A stretch of 64,000 nt of DNA from Blastococcus sp. TF02A-26 (GTDB lineage Bacteria > Actinomycetota > Actinomycetes > Mycobacteriales > Geodermatophilaceae). Positions 51,889-59,856 of this stretch are shown in pieces (positions within the stretch are counted from its first letter, which is position 1; each line of letters begins with the position of its first letter). The notes under the pieces are model-generated. The model was not told where the DNA came from. It ran no database searches and saw nothing but the letters and a program-made list of their open reading frames with translations. The translations under genes and the position numbers were made by a program. The stretch spans positions 124,001-188,000 of the forward strand of contig NZ_QOHG01000006.1 in NCBI RefSeq assembly GCF_003319125.1, given 5' to 3'.

Positions 51889-52287
51889 CTACCCCCTGGG
51901 AGTGACCTGCCCGCCGGTCCGCAGCTCGACCGCCGCCGAGGGCATCGGCGCCGTCGCGCCCCGGTGCACCGCGGTCGCCCGCAGCCCGCGCGCGGCGGCC
52001 GGCCGCTCCACCCCCGCGGCGACGTCGTCGTCCGCGCCGGGACGCATGACCGAGAAGCCGATCACCACCCGCCCACGCGGGGCGAGGACACGGGCGACGA
52101 CGGAGCAGCCACGGCCGGCCAGCAGGTCGACCGGCACGCCGAGTCCGCGGCCCACCTCGAGGACGCGCTCCCCCGGCGCGGGCGCGACGATCCCGGCCAT
52201 CCAGGTCAGGCAGGGCGAGGCCACGCGGCACCGTGGCGCCGCGGCGCGCGTCACCCCGACGAGCGGGAACCAGTCGTCTCGGCTCAA
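51889..52287 (-). pseudogene. Methyltransferase remnant, probably internally deleted
   Basis: A 132-residue frame from TTG 52287 with a GGAGG site. It has RVLEVGRGLGVPVDLLA, a class I SAM motif, then after only about 10 residues VLAPRGRVVIGF, which normally lies 60-70 residues later. The middle of the fold is therefore missing. Alternatively it is a short unrelated ORF. It probably has no methyltransferase activity. Confidence 0.4.
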
Positions 52288-52372
52288 GGCAGCCTCCGGA
52301 ACAGTCGATCCCTCTCCTGCCCGACGATGGGCGCCGCCGGGGCCCGATGCCCCGCCCAGCAGGAGGACCGCC

Positions 52373-52663
52373 ATGATCGGTCTCACGTGTCGCACCGGGG
52401 AGTCGTGCCGCATCGACCCCACCGCGATCCAGCGGGTCGAGTCGACGCCGGACACGGTCGTGTTCCTCGTGGACGGGACGCACTTCACCGTCGCCGAGAC
52501 GGTGGAGCAGGTGGCGCTGCGGGTCCGCGACGCCCGGGCCGGCGACATCGTCGCCTGCTACGAGCTGGACCGCGGCCAGACCGCCGACCCCCGCGCGTTG
52601 CAGGACATGCTGGCGGAGATCGCGGAGAGCCGCGGCTGCCCCGCGGCCGCGCTCCGCTCCTGA
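52373..52663 (+). CDS. FlbD-family protein without flagellar neighbours
   Basis: 96 residues from ATG 52373 with an AGGAGGACC site. MIGLTCRTGESCRIDPTAIQ and RVESTPDTVVFLVDGTHFTV are the FlbD (PF06289) pattern; residues 55-96 add a helical tail. FlbD proteins occur in flagellar operons, but no other flagellar gene is in this window. Function unknown. Confidence 0.75.
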   Translation: MIGLTCRTGESCRIDPTAIQRVESTPDTVVFLVDGTHFTVAETVEQVALRVRDARAGDIVACYELDRGQTADPRALQDMLAEIAESRGCPAAALRS

Positions 52664-52677
52664 CGCCCGTTTGACAC

Positions 52678-52697
52678 GTGACACCGACCGGTGTCAC
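52678..52697. promoter_or_regulatory. Operator-like inverted repeat
   Basis: GTGACACC (52678-52685), four bases, GGTGTCAC (52690-52697) is a perfect inverted repeat just downstream of TTGACA (52671). The string TGTCACATGG recurs at 53752-53761 before the membrane-protein cassette on the other side of the MerR-type gene. Confidence 0.6.
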
Positions 52698-52705
52698 ATG
52701 GAGTC

Positions 52706-52891
52706 GTGGACGTGACCCCCGACGCCGTCCTCGCGATGGACGGGCTGAGCCTGATCGCGACCGCCGGCTTCTTCGTGCCCGCCGCGGCACTGGTCGCGGT
52801 GGTCATCGGCGCCGTGGTGCGCGACCGCCGGCTGACGGCGCGGGAGAACGCCCGGCTCGACGGCTCGCACGAGCGCATCGACCCGGACTGA
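52706..52891 (+). CDS. Small membrane protein
   Basis: 61 residues from GTG 52706; in-frame GTGs at 52691 and 52712 are alternatives. One long hydrophobic segment (GFFVPAAALVAVVIGAVV) is followed by RDRRLTARENARLDGSHERI. No family recognised. The operator-like repeat in front suggests control by the convergent MerR-type regulator. Confidence 0.55.
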   Translation: MDVTPDAVLAMDGLSLIATAGFFVPAAALVAVVIGAVVRDRRLTARENARLDGSHERIDPD

Positions 52892-52904
52892 GCCGCAGCG
52901 GGGC

Positions 52905-53699
52905 TCAGCCCCGGTCGAGACCCTCCAGGCCCTCGAGGACCTCGGTCAGCGCGCCCTGGACGCGGGTCGCCATCTCGGTCCGGAAGCTGGCCAGCAGTGC
53001 CTGCGCGGCGGCCGGTTGCAGCCGGTCCACCATGTCGCGCACACCGTCGAGCTGCTCCTCGGGCGTGCCCTCCCCCGACCGCTCCAGCAGCGCGCGCCAG
53101 CCGCTCTCCAGGAACATCGAGACGTAGACGTCGGCGATCGCCCGGACGTGCTCGACGACGCGGGTCTGCGCCGCGATCAGGGCGGCCGGCGGCACCCCGA
53201 GCTCGACGACCTGGAGGCCCGCGGTGAGCAGCGAGGGGTCGAGGACGCGCAGCCGACCGTCCTCCATCCGCTCGACCAGGCCCAGCCCGACGAGCTGGTC
53301 GACCAACCCGGTGTCGGGGGCTATCCCGGCCCGGACCGCCAGCTCCTCGGCGGTCGTCGTCTCCGCCTCCGGCGGCAGCCACGGCGCGAGCAGGGCGCGG
53401 TGCAGGGCGAGGGTCGCCGAGCTCGCCGCCTCGGGTGCGTGCGCGAGCGTCCGCTCGATCATCGTCAGCGGGTAGCCCTCGGCGAGCATCTCGCGCACGA
53501 GCACGAGCCGGGCGACGTGCTGGCGGCCGTAGTAGCCGGTACGCCCGACCAGCCGCGGCGGCGGCAGCAGGCCCCGGGCGGCGTAGGCGCGGACGTTGCG
53601 CACCGTCATGCCGACCCGGGCGGCGAGCTCGTCCACCGTGAGCTCCCGGTCCAGCTCCTCCTCGGGCACGCCCGGCGCACTGACGGACAGCGCTCTCAC
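52905..53699 (-). CDS. MerR-family transcriptional regulator
   Basis: 264 residues from GTG 53699 (GGAGAGGATCGAG site); a start at 53744 is also open. A MerR helix-turn-helix (LTVDELAARVGMTVRNVRAYAARGLLPPPRLVGRTGYYG) lies near residues 22-60, followed by a long helical domain with no cysteine metal site. The large effector domain is unlike the short metal-sensing MerR proteins. It lies between two genes that share TGTCACATGG upstream and probably controls both. Confidence 0.85.
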   Translation of the reverse strand: MRALSVSAPGVPEEELDRELTVDELAARVGMTVRNVRAYAARGLLPPPRLVGRTGYYGRQHVARLVLVREMLAEGYPLTMIERTLAHAPEAASSATLALHRALLAPWLPPEAETTTAEELAVRAGIAPDTGLVDQLVGLGLVERMEDGRLRVLDPSLLTAGLQVVELGVPPAALIAAQTRVVEHVRAIADVYVSMFLESGWRALLERSGEGTPEEQLDGVRDMVDRLQPAAAQALLASFRTEMATRVQGALTEVLEGLEGLDRG

Positions 53700-53749
53700 C
53701 CCCTCGATCCTCTCCCCACGGTAACGCCGGACCACATGTAGCACTTGCC

Positions 53750-53761
53750 GATGTCACATGG
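53750..53761. promoter_or_regulatory. Operator half-site matching 52678-52697
   Basis: GATGTCACATGG shares 10 of its 12 bases, TGTCACATGG, with the site before the small membrane protein. It sits between the MerR-type gene and the membrane-protein cassette. Confidence 0.45.
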
Positions 53762-53764
53762 CGG

Positions 53765-55624
53765 GTGTTCCATACCCTCGTGTCGACGACGATGTCCACC
53801 GTTCTCGCCGCTGACAGCCGTCCGGCCGGGGGTGCCGCCCTCGGGGAGGTCGCCCTGGCCACCGGCATCGGCGTCGCCCTCACCGTCGTGCTGCTCGGTC
53901 TGGTGTTCCTGCACCGCACCCGGCGCACGACCGTCCTCAGCCGGGTCGGAGGCCGCCTCGGCCGGGCCACCGGCGTCCCGGACTGGGTGGCGCTGCCCAC
54001 GATCCTGACGACGTTGTCCCTGCTGGTCGCCCTGTTGGGGATGCTCTGGGACATCTCGCTGCACATCGGCGTGGGGCGCGACGAGGGGCCGCTGGCCAAC
54101 CCCGCGCACTACCTGATCCTCTTCGGCCTGTTCGGCGTCTTCGCCGCCGGCGTGCTCGCCTGCGCGATGCCGCTGGACGAGAAGCCCGGCCCGGCCGCCG
54201 TGCACTTCATCCGCGGGTGGGACGTGCCGGTCGGCGGCATCCTCCTCGGCGCCGCCGGCTTCTACGCCCTGCTCGGCTTCCCGCTCGACGACGTGTGGCA
54301 CCGGCTGTTCGGCCAGGACGTCACGCTCTGGGGCCCGACCCACCTGATGCTCATCACCGGCGCGGGCCTGTCGATCGTCGGCCTGCTGATCCTGGAGATG
54401 GAGGGCCACGGGGGTGCGTCCACCGACGACGGCGACCGCAAGGTCGGCAACGTCGGCCGGTTCCTGCGCCAGGGCTCGGCGATGGGCGGTCTGCTCCTGG
54501 GTCTGTCGGTCTTCCAGGGCGAGTACGACTTCGACGTCCCCCAGTTCCGCCTGGTGCTCGAGCCGTTCATGATCGCCGGCGCGGCCGGGCTGGCGCTGGT
54601 CGCCGCCCGCATGTGGATGGGCCGCGGCGGCGCGCTCATGGCCGCGGCGTTCTTCCTCGTGATCCGGGGCGTCATCGCCGTCGTCGTGGGCGGGGCCTTC
54701 GACGAGATCACGCCGACCTTCCCGCTGTACCTGGGCTCGGCGATCCTCGTCGAGCTGCTCGCGCTGGCCTGGCCGCTGGCCCGGCGCCCGCTGGCCTTCG
54801 GCGCCGTCGCCGGCGTGCTGATCGGCACCGTGGGCACCGCGACCGAGTGGGGCTGGACGCAGTTCACCCAGACCCTGTCGTGGAACTCCGACATCCTCGT
54901 CGAGGGCACGATCATGGCGGTCGTGGCCGGGGTCGCCGGCGGCTCGCTGGGCGCGCTGCTGGCGCTCGGCCTGCGCCGCCGGCTGCCGCGCCCGGCGGTC
55001 TCCCGCGCCGTGCTGCTTGCCTGCCTGGTCGCCATCGCCGCGGGCGTGACCAACGGCCTGCTGGCCACCGTCCCGGAGGACGTCGAGGCGACGTTCACGA
55101 TCACCGACGTGCAGACCGACCCGCGGACGGCCGACATCACCGTCCAGCTCAGCCCGGCCGACGCCGTCGACGACCCGGCCTGGGTGCAGATCACCGCCTG
55201 GCAGGGGCAGGGCCTGGTGGTCGACGACCTCGAGCGGACCGGTCCCGGGGAGTACCGCACCACCGAGCCCGTCCCGCTGCACGGCACGTGGAAGACGCTG
55301 CTGCGCGTCCACGACGGCCGGTCGCTGTACGCCGTCCCGATCTACCTGCCCGAGGACGAGGCGATCCCGGCCGAGGAGATCCCGGCCGACGACGGCGTCA
55401 CCCGTGGCGCGATCCCCGAGATCGACGTCCTGCAGCGGGAGCTCAAGGAGTCCGGCGGCGGCCTGTGGGCGCTGGCGAACGTCGTGGTCCTGGCCTGCAC
55501 CCTCGCGCTGATCGCCGGGATCTCCTGGGGCGTGGGCCGCTACTCCCGCCGTGGCAGCGCCGGTGAGCGGTTCCCCGACGCACCCGTCGAGGGTCCGGTG
55601 CCCACCGGCGCGGACAGCCGGTGA
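53765..55624 (+). CDS. Large polytopic membrane protein with two D-x3-H-x5-D-x(7-8)-H motifs
   Basis: 619 residues from GTG 53765; ATG 53792 would give 610. About 10-12 helices are followed by an extracytoplasmic beta domain (about residues 440-555) and a last helix. Two similar motifs lie at membrane edges: WDISLHIGVGRD...NPAH (D96, H100, D106, H115) and DDVWHRLFGQD...GPTH (D175, H179, D185, H193). Such D/H sets could hold a metal. It overlaps the cupredoxin-like gene by 4 bp. I do not recognise a characterised family. Confidence 0.8.
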   Translation: MFHTLVSTTMSTVLAADSRPAGGAALGEVALATGIGVALTVVLLGLVFLHRTRRTTVLSRVGGRLGRATGVPDWVALPTILTTLSLLVALLGMLWDISLHIGVGRDEGPLANPAHYLILFGLFGVFAAGVLACAMPLDEKPGPAAVHFIRGWDVPVGGILLGAAGFYALLGFPLDDVWHRLFGQDVTLWGPTHLMLITGAGLSIVGLLILEMEGHGGASTDDGDRKVGNVGRFLRQGSAMGGLLLGLSVFQGEYDFDVPQFRLVLEPFMIAGAAGLALVAARMWMGRGGALMAAAFFLVIRGVIAVVVGGAFDEITPTFPLYLGSAILVELLALAWPLARRPLAFGAVAGVLIGTVGTATEWGWTQFTQTLSWNSDILVEGTIMAVVAGVAGGSLGALLALGLRRRLPRPAVSRAVLLACLVAIAAGVTNGLLATVPEDVEATFTITDVQTDPRTADITVQLSPADAVDDPAWVQITAWQGQGLVVDDLERTGPGEYRTTEPVPLHGTWKTLLRVHDGRSLYAVPIYLPEDEAIPAEEIPADDGVTRGAIPEIDVLQRELKESGGGLWALANVVVLACTLALIAGISWGVGRYSRRGSAGERFPDAPVEGPVPTGADSR

Positions 55625-56058
55625 GCGCCCGGGCACGGACGGCCGCTGCCGTCGGGCTGCTGGCCCTCGTCCTCACCGGCTGCGCCGGGACCGAGCCGGA
55701 GTCCGACGGCGACGCCGCCGCGACGAGCAGCACGCAGTCGTCGTCGTCCTCGGCGGGCGGGACCGGCAGCTCCTCCGCGGCCCCGGAGACGCCGGCGGGC
55801 ACGCAGCTGGCCGTGACGGTCGCCGGCGGCGAGGCCAGCGGCGACACCGGCCGGGTGCCGGTCGGGCTCGGCGAGCAGGTGACGCTCACGGTCACCAGCG
55901 ACGCCCCGGACGAGCTGCACCTGCACGGCTACGACCTCACCGCCCAGCTGGCGCCCGGCGAGCCGGCGTCGCTGACCTTCACCGCCGACATCGCCGGCGT
56001 CTTCGAGGCCGAGCTGCACGACGCCGGGACGGTGCTGCTGAGCCTGCAGGTGGGCTGA
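55621..56058 (+). CDS. Cupredoxin-like lipoprotein lacking the copper cysteine
   Basis: 145 residues from GTG 55621. Lipobox LTGC (C21), a 40-residue Ser/Ala linker, then a cupredoxin-type beta domain: VGLGEQVTLTVTSDAPDELH with LHGYDL (H100, H102) and GVFEAELHDAGTVLLSLQV (H133). The usual Cys ligand is replaced, since the strand reads FEAELH. Histidine-only metal binding or a structural role is possible. It sits between two membrane proteins with 4-bp and 6-bp junctions. Confidence 0.8.
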   Translation: MSARARTAAAVGLLALVLTGCAGTEPESDGDAAATSSTQSSSSSAGGTGSSSAAPETPAGTQLAVTVAGGEASGDTGRVPVGLGEQVTLTVTSDAPDELHLHGYDLTAQLAPGEPASLTFTADIAGVFEAELHDAGTVLLSLQVG

Positions 56059-56064
56059 CACCCG

Positions 56065-57369
56065 GTGGAGGTGCTGGCACACGGCGTCGGGTCCCGCACC
56101 GACCTGCCGCTACCGCTCGGGCTGGCGCTGTACGGGGCCGGGGCGGCCACCCTCGTCAGCTTCGTCGTCCTGCTGCTGCTGTGGCGGACCCCGAAGCTCG
56201 GGGACGACCGGTCGGGGCGCCCGCTGCCGACCGCGCTGCAGCGGGTCGCCGACTCGGGAGCCGTCCGACGGGGCGCCCAGGCGGTCGCTCTGGCCCTCGC
56301 CGTCCTCGTCGTGGCCGCGGCGCTGGCCGGGCCGGAGGAGACCTCGCGCAACCTCGCCCCCTGGGTCCTGTACGTCACGTTCTGGGTCGGGCTGGTCCCG
56401 GCCAGCCTGCTGCTCGGCCCGGTGTGGCGGGTGGCGAACCCGCTGCGCCTGGTCTCCCGGCTGCTGCGCCCGCTGGTGGGCCCGCCGCGCGGTGCCGACC
56501 GGCTCCCGACCCTCGGGCTGTGGCCGGCGGCGGCGGCGCTGCTGGCGTTCGTGTGGCTGGAGCTGGTCCCGGCCGGGCGGACCGATCCGGACGTCGTCGC
56601 GGCGTGGCTGATCGGCTACGCGGTCGTCCAGATCGGGGCCTCGCTGTGGTTCGGCGAGGAGTGGTTCGCCGCCGGTGACGGCTTCGAGGTCTACTCGACC
56701 CTGCTGGCCCGGCTGTCGGTGCTCGGCCGGCGCGACGACGGCCGGCTGGTGCTGCGCTCCCCGCTCACCAACGCGATGACGACGCCGGCCCGACCCGGGC
56801 TCGTCGCGGTGGTCATGGTGCTGCTCGGCTCGACCGCGTTCGACGGCCTGACCCGGACGGTGTGGTGGCAGGACGGTCCCGGTGCCGCGAACGACGTCCT
56901 CTCCGGGACCCTCGGGCTCGCCGGGTCGGTCGTCCTCGTCTCCCTGCTGTACGTCGCGGGCACGCGGCTGTCCGGGCGGCTCAGCCGGCTGCCCCTCGGG
57001 CCGCAGCCACGGCTGTTCGCCGCGACCGTGCTGCCCATCGCGCTCGGGTACACCGTGGCGCACTACTTCAGCCTGCTCGCCCTCGACGGGCAGACGACGT
57101 GGATCCTGGCCAGCAACCCGTTCGGGACGGCCGGGGTCGACCTCTTCGGGACCTACGGCAACGTCGTCGACCTGCGCGCGGTCTCCGCCGACCTCATCGC
57201 CTACGTGCAGGTCGGCGCGGTGGTCACCGGGCACGTGCTGGGCGTGACGCTCGCCCACGAGCAGGCGCTGCGGGTCGCGCCCCGGGCCCCGGCGTCGGAC
57301 CAGCTCCCGCTGGTGGTGGTCATGGTGCTGTTCACCGTCGGCGGGCTCGGGCTGCTGTTCGGCTTCTGA
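56065..57369 (+). CDS. Polytopic membrane protein, third gene of the cassette
   Basis: 434 residues from GTG 56065, about ten helices. Tryptophan-rich WFGEEWFAAGDGFEVYSTLLARLSVLGRR is a striking conserved-looking loop, as is TRTVWWQDG. Later helices carry GYTVAHYFSLLALDGQTTW with a histidine. I do not recognise the family. Tight coupling with the lipoprotein and the D/H-motif membrane protein suggests one membrane complex. Confidence 0.75.
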   Translation: MEVLAHGVGSRTDLPLPLGLALYGAGAATLVSFVVLLLLWRTPKLGDDRSGRPLPTALQRVADSGAVRRGAQAVALALAVLVVAAALAGPEETSRNLAPWVLYVTFWVGLVPASLLLGPVWRVANPLRLVSRLLRPLVGPPRGADRLPTLGLWPAAAALLAFVWLELVPAGRTDPDVVAAWLIGYAVVQIGASLWFGEEWFAAGDGFEVYSTLLARLSVLGRRDDGRLVLRSPLTNAMTTPARPGLVAVVMVLLGSTAFDGLTRTVWWQDGPGAANDVLSGTLGLAGSVVLVSLLYVAGTRLSGRLSRLPLGPQPRLFAATVLPIALGYTVAHYFSLLALDGQTTWILASNPFGTAGVDLFGTYGNVVDLRAVSADLIAYVQVGAVVTGHVLGVTLAHEQALRVAPRAPASDQLPLVVVMVLFTVGGLGLLFGF

Positions 57370-57375
57370 CCGGGC

Positions 57376-57933
57376 TCAGATCCCGGTCCCGAGCTCGGCG
57401 GTCAGGGCGCGCCGCCGGGTGAGGTCCGCCGCCCGCCGACGGGCCAGGTCGACCAGGTCGGCGGACAACCGGGCGGTCTCCTCCGCCTCCTCGGCGCGCA
57501 GTGCCTCGAGGTGGGCCTCCACCGCGTCGACGGCCCGCGCCGCCCACGCCCGCACGGTGTCGGCGTCGACGTCGTGCGCGAAGTTCTCCGGCAGCCGCAG
57601 CACCGGCCCGTCGTCGGCCCAGCGGTCCCAGTCCCCCACCGGCGGCTCGGCCTCCGGCGGTCGGCCCGGACGGGTGGCGAAGAACCGGCCGTCGCCGTCG
57701 AAGGGCACTCGGACGGTCACGGTCAGCCGTGCGGCGGTGCCGGTGCCGAACGTCGCCTCGGCCCGGCGCAGCCGCAGCAGCTCCGGCGCGGTGGCGCGCA
57801 GGACGTCGTCCACGCAGCGGACCGGATCGGTCAGCTCCGCGTCGAGGGACCACTGGAGGACCTGAGCGGTCAGCGCGGTGCGCCGGCGGGAGGTCTCGTC
57901 GGCGAACCGGCCGACGGTGAACAGCTGCGGCAT
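57376..57933 (-). CDS. Hypothetical cytoplasmic protein
   Basis: 185 residues from ATG 57933 (MPQLFTVGRFADETSRRR). Mixed alpha/beta front part and a long charged C-terminal helix with Arg/Glu/Ala pattern. No motif or family recognised. Convergent with the membrane cassette, 6 bp between stops. Confidence 0.6.
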   Translation of the reverse strand: MPQLFTVGRFADETSRRRTALTAQVLQWSLDAELTDPVRCVDDVLRATAPELLRLRRAEATFGTGTAARLTVTVRVPFDGDGRFFATRPGRPPEAEPPVGDWDRWADDGPVLRLPENFAHDVDADTVRAWAARAVDAVEAHLEALRAEEAEETARLSADLVDLARRRAADLTRRRALTAELGTGI

Positions 57934-57960
57934 ACCGCCCATCCTGGCGGGCGGACGGGG

Positions 57961-58149
57961 CTACTCGCGGACGACCCAGACCTCGGCCGGGCCCTCGGCG
58001 GTGTCGCGCACCTGCACCGGCTCGAAGCGCTGGTAGACGCCGAACCAGTGCGGGCCGTCGTAGACGAGCGTGCTGGAGGCCAGCCGCTCCGCCGCCACGT
58101 CGTCCACGGCGCCATGGCGGGGTCCACCCCAGTGGAAGATCAATGACAT
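57961..58149 (-). CDS. Small hypothetical protein
   Basis: 62 residues from ATG 58149, MSLIFHWGGPRHGAVDDV. Compact and beta-like, with two HW motifs (FHWGG, PHWFGVYQRF). It precedes the 185-residue gene by 27 bp. No function assigned. Confidence 0.55.
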   Translation of the reverse strand: MSLIFHWGGPRHGAVDDVAAERLASSTLVYDGPHWFGVYQRFEPVQVRDTAEGPAEVWVVRE

Positions 58150-58161
58150 GTCACGACGGTA

Positions 58162-58196
58162 GTCCCACCGTGGCCGCCCACCGGCCACGGTGGGAC
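58162..58196. terminator. Terminator after the DUF6766 operon
   Basis: A perfect 15-bp stem, 58162-58176 with 58182-58196, and a CCCAC loop, downstream of the minus-strand stop at 58220. Confidence 0.8.
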
Positions 58197-58219
58197 CGGG
58201 TCCGTCGGGACGGAGGTGC

Positions 58220-58903
58220 TCACCCCGTCTCGCCGGTCTCGGCGTGGGAGACGCCGACCGGCTTGGACTCCGGGGAGCCGCGCTGGCGGAGGTACACCGA
58301 CAGCACCGCCATCGAGCCGACGGCCAGCATCTCCGACTGCCAGTTCTGGAAGGACCGGTTCCAGAAGTCGGCTTCCCCGAGGTAGCCGATCCAGCTGACC
58401 GGGTCCTGCTTCTCGGCCAGCTGTTCGCTGTTGTAGGCGGCCCAGCCGGCGACCGAGGACGCCGCCCAGGTGAGCAGGAAGATCCCGCCCATCACCAGCC
58501 CCAGCGACCGGGAGAAGACCGTCGTCCGCCAGCCGCCGGCGCGCACCCACGCCGGGGAGTCCGCGCGGGCGTGGGCACCGACGCGCTGCTCCTCGTCGGA
58601 CTCCATGCCCTCGTCGCCCGGTTCCTTCGACTCCGCCGAGCCCCGCTGCACGAGCCAGACGGTGGCGAAGATGTACAGGAAGAACTGCAGGTACTCCGAC
58701 TGCCCGTTCTCCATCACGTCCACCCCGAACGACGACGAGGTGACGTAGTCGAGGAACGAGACCGGCTCCAACCCGTTCGCCACCTGCTGGGCGTTGTGGT
58801 CCGCCGTCCCCGAGACCGCCTGGCCGACCAACGTGACCAGGAAGACCCCGCCGAAGGCCAGGCCCAGCGCGTTGTCCCGCACGAAGCCCCGCTCGGCGGT
58901 CAT
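58220..58903 (-). CDS. DUF6766-type membrane protein with internal repeat
   Basis: 227 residues from ATG 58903. Each half has a hydrophobic helix (NALGLAFGGVFLVTLVGQA; LGLVMGGIFLLTWAASSVAG), then an N/E-rich segment ending in QSE with a second helix and a QRGSAESK or QRGSPESK end. So the protein is an internal duplication. An acidic linker joins the halves. Family function unknown. It is coupled by overlap to a 30-residue ORF. Confidence 0.8.
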   Translation of the reverse strand: MTAERGFVRDNALGLAFGGVFLVTLVGQAVSGTADHNAQQVANGLEPVSFLDYVTSSSFGVDVMENGQSEYLQFFLYIFATVWLVQRGSAESKEPGDEGMESDEEQRVGAHARADSPAWVRAGGWRTTVFSRSLGLVMGGIFLLTWAASSVAGWAAYNSEQLAEKQDPVSWIGYLGEADFWNRSFQNWQSEMLAVGSMAVLSVYLRQRGSPESKPVGVSHAETGETG

Positions 58904-58992
58904 CGGCCCATCGGCCCCAGCGCGGTGACGTAGGCGATGCCCAGCAGGATCACCGTCAGGTAGCTGACATACAGCCGGCGCACACCTCTCAT
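58900..58992 (-). CDS. 30-residue membrane peptide
   Basis: ATG 58992 to TGA 58900. MRGVRRLYVSYLTVILLGIA then YVTALG, a positively charged start and one helix. It overlaps the lipoprotein stop (ATGA) and the DUF6766 start (ATGA), which strongly suggests a translated, coupled gene. Confidence 0.6.
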   Translation of the reverse strand: MRGVRRLYVSYLTVILLGIAYVTALGPMGR

Positions 58993-59390
58993 GGCCCCTC
59001 CACCTCGCAGTCGTAGGGCGCCTCGCCACGTGACTCGCAGGCGGCGGCCACGACCCGCCAGCCGGTCGAGGTCTCGGTCAGGAACACCGTGTCGCCGCTC
59101 AGCCGCACCTGGGCGTTGCCGCCCCAGATCTCCACGGACTCGACCGCGCCGCCGGCCAGCGGCAGATCTCCGATGACGTCAGGGCAGGCCGCCGATTCCT
59201 CCGACTCCAGCGCCGCCCGGGTCGCCGCGGCGAGCAGGTCGCACCGGGCATCCGGCGCCAGCCCCGGGTCGACGAAGTCCACCGCGACGTCCCGCACGTC
59301 GCCGTCCTGTGCGCTCGCGCAGCCACCGAGAGCGAGAGCCAGCACCGTCGCCGCGCCCGCCACCCGCGCGCCCAGCATCGAGAGCCTCAC
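58989..59390 (-). CDS. Small exported lipoprotein
   Basis: 133 residues from GTG 59390 behind GGGAGGGG. Lipobox ALGGC (near residue 20), followed by a small alpha/beta domain with two further Cys pairs (ARCDLL...AACPDV; AACESR...YDCEVE). It looks like an SnoaL/lumazine-type secreted domain, but that is a guess. First gene of the minus-strand set lipoprotein - 30-residue peptide - DUF6766. Confidence 0.65.
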   Translation of the reverse strand: MRLSMLGARVAGAATVLALALGGCASAQDGDVRDVAVDFVDPGLAPDARCDLLAAATRAALESEESAACPDVIGDLPLAGGAVESVEIWGGNAQVRLSGDTVFLTETSTGWRVVAAACESRGEAPYDCEVEGP

Positions 59391-59747
59391 GCCAGTCCCC
59401 TCCCGCGGGCACCGCCTCCGCCGGCTGAGCTCACCCGCGTGACCTGGCGCTACCCGTCCGCCGCGGCCGGGCAAACGGGCCGTCACCCGGCCGGGCGACC
59501 AGCGGCTCCGGTACCGGTCGGCTGCGCACCGCCAGCTCCGCCGCCGCGCTCGAGGAGTCGTTCGCCTCGCCGCGGACGCCCGGTGACCTGGCACGGAAAC
59601 CGGCGTCCGGCCACGACTGCGAGGACCGGGGGAACCGCTCGCGCCGCGCCGACGCCCGAGGAGCGGCCTCCGGGCACGCGCCGGTGCGTGCGAGGCACCG
59701 CCGTTCTGCACCGGCACCCGCCGGGACCTCGTCAGCGCCCGGAGACG
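59391..59747. other. Intergenic region without a credible gene
   Basis: Both strands give only Pro/Arg/Gly-rich frames of low complexity with no ribosome sites or recognisable folds. It must hold the promoter of the lipoprotein operon. I see no clear motif. Confidence 0.5.
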
Positions 59748-59781
59748 ACTCAGGGCGCCCTCCGGAGAGGACGCCCTGAGT
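59748..59781 (-). terminator. Terminator of the former tRNA-Ala gene
   Basis: ACTCAGGGCG (59748-59757) pairs perfectly with CGCCCTGAGT (59772-59781). It lies 9 bp beyond the 3' end of the tRNA fragment on the minus strand. Confidence 0.65.
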
Positions 59782-59789
59782 GGATCGGG

Positions 59790-59831
59790 TGGAGCTGAGG
59801 GGACTCGAACCCCTGACCCCCACACTGCCAG
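59790..59831 (-). pseudogene. 3' fragment of tRNA-Ala(GGC); attachment site of an island
   Basis: Read on the minus strand from 59831: anticodon loop CTGGCAG (anticodon GGC), stem side TGTGG, variable loop GGGTC, T arm AGGGG-TTCGAGT-CCCCT, acceptor strand CAGCTCC and discriminator A at 59790. Every segment has canonical length (7+5+5+17+7+1). The 5' half of the tRNA is missing, since the bases to the right cannot pair. This is what an integrase leaves when it inserts in a tRNA anticodon loop. Confidence 0.85.
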
Positions 59832-59856
59832 GGCGGCTGAGTGGGGTCCAGGGCGG
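59828..59856. repeat. Direct repeats at the island edge
   Basis: CCAGGGCGG occurs at 59828-59836 and 59848-59856, 20 bp apart, overlapping the anticodon-loop end of the tRNA fragment. These may be recombinase core sites. From here to 60083 I see no gene, apart from a possible C-terminal reading frame on the minus strand ending at 59868. Confidence 0.45.

Noticed and set aside
59439-59798. 119-codon frame on the plus strand
   Set aside because: Pro/Arg-rich low complexity, and it runs through the terminator and into the tRNA fragment. No ribosome site.
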